Source of the DNA: Acidimicrobiia bacterium
GTDB taxonomy: Bacteria; Actinomycetota; Acidimicrobiia; Acidimicrobiales; Ilumatobacteraceae
DNA length: 9,495 bases
Reading direction: 5' to 3'
NCBI GenBank assembly: GCA_013815505.1
Contig: JACDGA010000043.1
Location: 1-9,495 of the forward strand
Position 1 is the stretch's first letter. Each line of letters begins with the position of its first letter. The translations under genes and the position numbers were made by a program. The notes below the pieces were generated by a model. That model ran no database searches. It worked only from the letters and a program-made list of their open reading frames with translations, and had not been told where the DNA came from. Shown in pieces: positions 6,734 to 9,495 of this stretch.

Positions 6734-7999
6734 ATGCCCGCCGAACACGGTGAACACGTGCTTTGGCACGACGACGCGGCGATGCCGGTCGCCAATTCCG
6801 AGCGGCCGCCCACGTCGGCCGACGTCGTCGTCGTCGGCGCCGGGTACGCCGGGCTCAGTGCGGCGACGGCACTCGCCGGGCGGGGCCGCTCGGTCGTCGT
6901 GGTCGAGGCAGGTGCGCTCGGCTGGGGCGCCCACTCGCGCAACGGCGGGATGGTGCTGCCGGAGCTGAAGCAGGAACCTGCACACCTGCGCCGCCGCTAC
7001 GGCGAGCTCGGCACTCGCATGTACGACGACGTCGACGCTGCGTTCGACTTCGTCGAGGCGCTCATCGACGCGGCCGCCATCGAGTGCGACTACCGCCGCT
7101 GCGGCGAGCTCTACCTCGCCCACTCGGCGCGACGTGTCGCCGAGCTGCACAACGTCGTCGACGAGCACCGCCAGCGCGGCGACGACGTGCGGTTCGTGGC
7201 CGCCGAGCATCTCGGCGACGAGATCGGCTCGTCGATCTTTCACGGCGGAGCGGTGTTCGCACGCGCCGGTTCGCTGCACCCGGCGAAGTTTCACGCCGGC
7301 GTCGCCACGCTGGCGATGAATACCGGCGCCGTCGTCGTCGACCTCTGCGCGGCGACCGCGTTCACCCGGCGCCACGGCACCGTCGTCGTGACGACCGAGC
7401 GCGGCGAGATCCGCGCTGGTGACATCGTCGTGACCACCAACGCCTACGCCGACGGGCTGATCCCTGCGCTGCGACGTCGGGTGCTCCCGGTCGGCAGCTT
7501 CATCGTGGCCACCGAACCGCTCGACCCGGCCCTCGCTGACGAGCTCAGCCCGAGGCGCCGGATGTTCGTCGACACGAAGAACTTCCTCTCGTACTGGCGA
7601 CTCACGCCGGACGGGCGGATGCTCTTCGGTGGCCGCAAGCGACTCGGCGCGGTGACGCTCGACGACGCCGCACAGCACCTGACCGCCGCACTGCGGCGCA
7701 CGCACCCGCAGCTCGCCTCCACGGCCATCACGCATCGCTGGGGCGGTCGCGTCGCGATCACGCTCGACCGCCTCCCGCACGTGGGGCGAATCGGCGACGC
7801 CTGGTACGCGACCGGTTGCAACGGCTCGGGCGTGGCGCTCAACACCTGGCTCGGTCACCGCCTCGCCGAGCACCTCCTCGATGAGGCTCCGCTGCCCTCG
7901 TTCGCCGAGCTGACGCACCGCACGATCCCCCTCTTCGGCGCCCGACGACTGTGGCAACCCGTCGTGGGACAGTGGTTCCGCTGGCGCGACTACCGCTGA
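6734..7999 (+). CDS. FAD-dependent amine/amino-acid oxidoreductase (DAO family, PuuB/OrdL-like)
   Basis: This 421-residue flavoenzyme belongs to the D-amino-acid-oxidase-like family, which oxidises C-N bonds of amines or amino acids with FAD. The FAD-binding Rossmann motif VVVVGAGYAGLSAA is at residues 31-44, with the ribose-binding glutamate in VVVVEAG (E58). GWGAHSRNGGM (63-73) matches the conserved GWGASGRNGG segment of gamma-glutamylputrescine oxidase-type enzymes. TTNAYAD (234-240), RWGGRVAITLDRLPHVG (335-351) and GCNGSGVALNTWLG (361-374) are the later FAD-contacting elements in the expected order. It has no signal peptide and is probably cytoplasmic. The start is ATG at 6734, next to a -10 box placed for leaderless transcription; an upstream GTG at 6716 would place the -10 inside the gene. 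The substrate cannot be read from sequence. No other polyamine-catabolism genes are visible except possibly the convergent saccharopine-dehydrogenase-like neighbour. Confidence 0.88.
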   Translation: MPAEHGEHVLWHDDAAMPVANSERPPTSADVVVVGAGYAGLSAATALAGRGRSVVVVEAGALGWGAHSRNGGMVLPELKQEPAHLRRRYGELGTRMYDDVDAAFDFVEALIDAAAIECDYRRCGELYLAHSARRVAELHNVVDEHRQRGDDVRFVAAEHLGDEIGSSIFHGGAVFARAGSLHPAKFHAGVATLAMNTGAVVVDLCAATAFTRRHGTVVVTTERGEIRAGDIVVTTNAYADGLIPALRRRVLPVGSFIVATEPLDPALADELSPRRRMFVDTKNFLSYWRLTPDGRMLFGGRKRLGAVTLDDAAQHLTAALRRTHPQLASTAITHRWGGRVAITLDRLPHVGRIGDAWYATGCNGSGVALNTWLGHRLAEHLLDEAPLPSFAELTHRTIPLFGARRLWQPVVGQWFRWRDYR

Positions 8000-8007
8000 C
8001 GCAGCGC

Positions 8008-9210
8008 TCAGCCTTCACGCATCGCCCACGGCGAGCCGTGCTCGTCGAGCAGGTCGAGGAACGGTGCGCTCGGGAAGGCTTCGGGGCCGAGGACCCCGGA
8101 GCCTTTCCAGGCGCCTGTTGCGATCAGCTCGAGGGCGACGACCGGGTTCACGGCCGTCTGCCACACCACCGCTTGGGCGCCGTACTCGCGCATCGACCAC
8201 TCGTTGTCGACGACGTGGTACAGGTACACCTCTCGCGGTGAACCGTCGGGCCCGAGGCCCGTCACCCACGTTCCGGCGCAGGTTGCGCCGCGCATCGAGT
8301 CGCCGAGCGTGCCAGGGTCGGGAAGCGCCGCCGCGACAACGTCGCGGGGCGCGACCTGCACGTCGCCTACCTGCAACGGGTCGGTGGAGTCGAGGCCGAG
8401 TGTGCGCAATGCCCGGAGCACCTCGATGAACTCGTCGCCGAGCCCGTACTTGAACGTCACGCGCCGGGCGTCAACCCAGCGCGGGATCAGCAGCACCTCC
8501 TCGTGCTCGACGTTCACGCACTCGACCGCACCGATGCCCTCGGGGAACACGAACGTCTCGGGTTCGCTGAACGGTGCCGTCGTGAACCAGCCGCGGTCAC
8601 GCTCCCACACGACGGGAGGGTTGAGGCACTCCTCGATCGTGGTCCAGATGTTGAACGTCGGGGCGAAGTCGTAGCCCTCGATCACGAGGTTCGAACCGTC
8701 ACGCACGCCGACGTCGTGCACCTCGGAGAACAGGGTGTCGGCGGCGTGGCGGGCGAACACGTCCGACAGGCCGGGCTCGACCCCCATTCCGACGAGGGCG
8801 AGCCGCCCCGCCTGCTCCCACTCGCCGGCGAGCTCGAACTGCTCGTCGCCGAGCTTGACGCCCGTCAGCTCGTGGGGACGATCGGGATGCGGCTGCGACA
8901 GCGACATCGCCATGTCGAGGTAGTCGACGCCGGCGGACAGGCTGGCGCGGAAGAGCGGCATGACGAATCGCGGATCCGTGGCGTTGAGCACGACGTCGCA
9001 GCGGTGAGCGGCGACGAGCTCGGCGACGGCGCGCTCGTCGGTCGCGTCGACCTGGACCGCCGTGGTGCGTGCACCACCGCTCGCTGCGGCACGTTGCGCC
9101 CGTCCGACGTCGAAGTCCGCGACCACGACGTGCTCGAAGACGTCGCGGCGCAGTGCGATCGAGACCGCAGCCGATCCGACCCCGCCCGCCCCGACGACAA
9201 GGATCCGCAT
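8008..9210 (-). CDS. Saccharopine dehydrogenase family NAD(P)-dependent oxidoreductase
   Basis: The 400-residue protein belongs to the saccharopine dehydrogenase (LYS9/COG1748) group, whose members interconvert saccharopine, lysine-derived imines or carboxynorspermidine with NAD(P)H. The N-terminal Rossmann motif MRILVVGAGGVGSAAV (GxGGxG, residues 7-12) is followed by D32 at the end of the second strand, VVLNATDPRF (73-82) and YLDMA (97-101). Next comes GMGVEPGLSDVFARHAAD (141-158), the family's conserved glycine/proline turn, and then a substrate domain ending with TAVNPVVALELIATGAWKG and SGVLGPEAF, typical of the C-terminal lobe. It has no membrane segment. The start is ATG at 9210. It converges on the flavoenzyme gene with 8 bases between stops. 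The exact substrate (lysine, saccharopine or a polyamine) is open, so no symbol is given. The long structured leader region (9211-9322) may regulate it. Confidence 0.88.
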   Translation of the reverse strand: MRILVVGAGGVGSAAVSIALRRDVFEHVVVADFDVGRAQRAAASGGARTTAVQVDATDERAVAELVAAHRCDVVLNATDPRFVMPLFRASLSAGVDYLDMAMSLSQPHPDRPHELTGVKLGDEQFELAGEWEQAGRLALVGMGVEPGLSDVFARHAADTLFSEVHDVGVRDGSNLVIEGYDFAPTFNIWTTIEECLNPPVVWERDRGWFTTAPFSEPETFVFPEGIGAVECVNVEHEEVLLIPRWVDARRVTFKYGLGDEFIEVLRALRTLGLDSTDPLQVGDVQVAPRDVVAAALPDPGTLGDSMRGATCAGTWVTGLGPDGSPREVYLYHVVDNEWSMREYGAQAVVWQTAVNPVVALELIATGAWKGSGVLGPEAFPSAPFLDLLDEHGSPWAMREG

Positions 9211-9235
9211 CCCCCGAAGTCAACCACGCCGGCGC

Positions 9236-9321
9236 CCACCCAGAGTGGTCTGGGCGGCATCTCTTTCACCTGCTGCGACGATTCCCGCCCAGAGGGCACC
9301 GTGGAAGAGATCCCGCCCAGA
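9236..9321. repeat. Four copies of a CCCGCCCAGA-like motif
   Basis: The motif CCRCCCAGA occurs directly at 9236-9244 (CCACCCAGA), 9285-9293 and 9313-9321 (both CCGCCCAGA), and inverted at 9250-9258 (TCTGGGCGG). The inverted copy and the last direct copy form the ends of the large inverted repeat. Recurrence of one 9-10 base word in under 90 bases upstream of a gene is what operator arrays look like, but it could also be a by-product of local duplication. Confidence 0.55.
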
Positions 9322-9322
9322 C
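9248..9322. repeat. Large inverted repeat upstream of the saccharopine-dehydrogenase-like gene
   Basis: Arms of 22 bases at 9248-9269 and 9301-9322 are complementary at 20 positions, with one C/C mismatch (9258/9312) and one possible G-U pair (9266/9304). They enclose a 31-base loop that holds a further copy of the arm's core motif. The structure lies 38-112 bases upstream of the ATG at 9210. It could be a transcript leader hairpin, an operator for a dimeric regulator, a terminator-like end of a gene beyond the window, or a small palindromic mobile element. No U-tract follows on either strand. Confidence 0.7.
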
Positions 9323-9346
9323 GGTCGGGAGCCTGGTCGCGTCGCG

Positions 9347-9495
9347 AGAGGTCATCGGTCGCGACGAGAGAAGCGCCAGCGACGAGGCGCACGCGCGACC
9401 GCGACGTCGGGCGTCGCGCCGCCAGGCGCAGCCCCGACAGCCGAGAGCAGCCGAAGCCCGCCAGCTGCAGAGGTCACTGGGACGCGACGAGGGAA
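9347..9495. repeat. Repeat unit of about 122 bases, second copy cut by the window edge
   Basis: The stretch 9347-9372 (starting AGAGGTCA, ending CGCGACGAGAGAA) recurs at 9469-9495 (starting AGAGGTCA, ending CGCGACGAGGGAA) with few differences and one extra base. In the first copy this leads straight into the dispersed 26-base repeat at 9370-9395, so a further copy of that repeat probably begins just beyond 9495. No convincing coding frame covers this end of the window. Confidence 0.6.
9370..9395. repeat. Dispersed intergenic repeat, copy 2
   Basis: This 26-base stretch matches 2972-2997 at 24 of 26 positions, with the 16-base core GAAGCGCCAGCGACGA identical. Both copies lie outside genes and upstream of a minus-strand gene start (here about 160 bases, there about 23 bases). 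It may be a genome-wide repeat or a binding site; the window cannot tell. Confidence 0.7.

Noticed and set aside
6608..7957. A long minus-strand open frame (about 449 codons) opposite the flavoenzyme gene
   Set aside because: The plus-strand frame has a full set of FAD-family motifs. The antisense product has no motif and would run up against the dnaB upstream region.
7995..8012. GCTGA/TCAGC palindrome spanning both convergent stop codons as a bidirectional terminator
   Set aside because: Only a 5-bp stem with an 8-base loop and no U-tract; the palindrome largely arises from the two stop codons themselves.
9215..9230. TTGACT on the minus strand as a -35 box for the saccharopine-dehydrogenase-like gene
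   Set aside because: It lies only about 8 bases before the ATG at 9210, too close for a -35 of that gene.

Overview
The window is about 9.5 kb of GC-rich DNA with dense genes and strongly G/C-biased third codon positions. It has a probable leaderless start with a TAnnnT -10 box and an intein-free DnaB of about 455 residues. Together these suggest a high-GC actinobacterium; Acidimicrobiia (Ilumatobacter-like) is a guess from overall style and was not tested. No RNA genes, CRISPR array, insertion sequence or phage genes are visible. The gene content is mostly chromosomal housekeeping plus one poorly characterised membrane pair.

Left block (33-6566, all minus strand, read right to left): dnaB (replicative helicase); a 69-residue protein with two membrane segments; a 646-residue multi-membrane protein that looks like a GT-C type glycosyltransferase and overlaps the small gene by 4 bases (ATGA); then tldD (zinc metalloprotease subunit with HESVGH) and its partner tldE/pmbA (same fold, no zinc site). 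The gaps are 16, -4, 86 and about 94 bases, so this may be one transcription unit, or dnaB/small/GT-C plus a separate tldD-tldE unit. The 86-base gap holds a repeat and a weak promoter-like box. The tldD-tldE gap holds two hairpins, one centred exactly on the tldD stop codon.

Divergent gap (6567-6733): between dnaB and an FAD oxidoreductase lie three DnaA-box-like 9-mers in one orientation, spaced by about whole helical turns, and a -10 box placed for leaderless transcription of the oxidoreductase.

Right block (6734-9210): an FAD-dependent amine/amino-acid oxidoreductase of the DAO family (PuuB/OrdL-like) on the plus strand converges on a saccharopine-dehydrogenase-family enzyme on the minus strand, with only 8 bases between the stop codons. 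Both families act on amines or amino acids; a shared pathway is only an inference.

Right edge (9211-9495): 285 non-coding bases rich in structure: an interrupted 22-base inverted repeat, several copies of a CCCGCCCAGA-like motif, and a roughly 122-base repeat unit whose second copy is cut by the window end. The core of that unit matches the tldD upstream gap at 24 of 26 bases, so it is a dispersed intergenic repeat. No convincing new defence or biosynthetic system is present. The less explained parts are the membrane pair downstream of dnaB and the non-coding structures.
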